Positions 5,076-5,184 of a DNA stretch of 5,184 bases are shown one piece after another. The number at the start of each line of letters is the position of its first letter. Position 1 is the first letter of the stretch. The notes under the pieces are model-generated. The model worked only from the letters and a program-made list of their open reading frames with translations, made no database searches and had not been told where the DNA came from. Source of the DNA: Actinomycetes bacterium (GTDB taxonomy: Bacteria; Actinomycetota; Acidimicrobiia; Acidimicrobiales; RAAP-2); contig JAKCEC010000109.1 in assembly GCA_021841725.1 (NCBI GenBank), positions 1-5,184 of the forward strand. The letters run 5' to 3'. The position numbers were made by a program, and so were the translations under genes.

Positions 5076-5184
5076 CCGCGGCGCCGGCCCTCGTCGTCCT
5101 CGCCGGGCACCACCACCACGAGGCGTCCGTCACGCTCGACCTCAATCGGCTGGATCCGCGAGACCCGCCGCGTGGCGGCGTCCT
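5072..5184 (-). CDS. C-terminal end of an unidentified convergent gene
   Basis: The minus strand is open from 5182 down to a TAG at 5072-5074, giving 36 residues. The peptide contains SRIQPIEVERDG then RLVVVVPGEDDEGRRRG, that is, a beta-strand-like VVVV segment followed by a charged tail. Codons have the G/C-rich third positions seen in the other genes, and the stop overlaps the mrp stop by 4 nt, as expected of tightly packed convergent genes. The start and most of the gene lie beyond the right edge. I do not recognise the family and infer no function. A non-coding gap is the alternative. Confidence 0.55.
   Translation of the reverse strand, partial: DAATRRVSRIQPIEVERDGRLVVVVPGEDDEGRRRG

Overview
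The window is a GC-rich (about two-thirds GC by eye), gene-dense stretch of a bacterial chromosome. Third codon positions are strongly G/C, genes overlap or nearly touch, and no mobile element, CRISPR array, rRNA or tRNA is visible. The gene content points to an actinobacterium: a GlnR-type orphan regulator, a GlnA2-like glutamine synthetase beside a type II glutamine synthetase, and possibly leaderless mRNA. A deep-branching class such as Acidimicrobiia is my guess; one window cannot prove it.

Left part (1-3120, + strand) is a nitrogen-assimilation block. It opens with the 3' nine-tenths of a type II (GlnII, eukaryote-like) glutamine synthetase. This ends in an unexpected 39-residue Lys/Arg/Ala-rich tail made of six tandem pentapeptides. 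A strong GC-rich hairpin at 1057-1093 follows. Next comes a complete type I-alpha, GlnA2-like glutamine synthetase (1133-2428). Its stop codon overlaps the GTG start of an OmpR-family regulator (2425-3120), whose winged-helix domain resembles GlnR. The receiver domain of that regulator has lost every canonical phosphorylation residue. The layout suggests that the regulator is co-translated with an enzyme of the pathway it probably controls.

Right part (3113-5075) is mostly iron-sulfur maintenance. On the - strand, an ErpA/IscA-type A-type Fe-S carrier (3489-3860) is followed 7 nt later by a RidA-family imine/enamine deaminase (3113-3481), which converges on and overlaps the regulator by 8 nt. 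Divergent from the carrier across an 84-bp intergenic region is an Mrp/ApbC-type Fe-S scaffold ATPase with an N-terminal MIP18 domain (3945-5075). The shared region contains a 13-bp palindrome over the likely -35 of the carrier gene, and a -10-like element placed so that the Mrp mRNA would be leaderless.

Right edge: the last 110 bp are the 3' end of a convergent - strand gene of unknown identity, whose stop overlaps the Mrp stop by 4 nt.

I did not find a wholly new multi-gene system. The most unusual features are the histone-H1-like tail on the type II glutamine synthetase, the fully degenerate GlnR-like regulator coupled to a glutamine synthetase with a non-canonical active-site residue, and the CxC rather than CxxC motif in Mrp.
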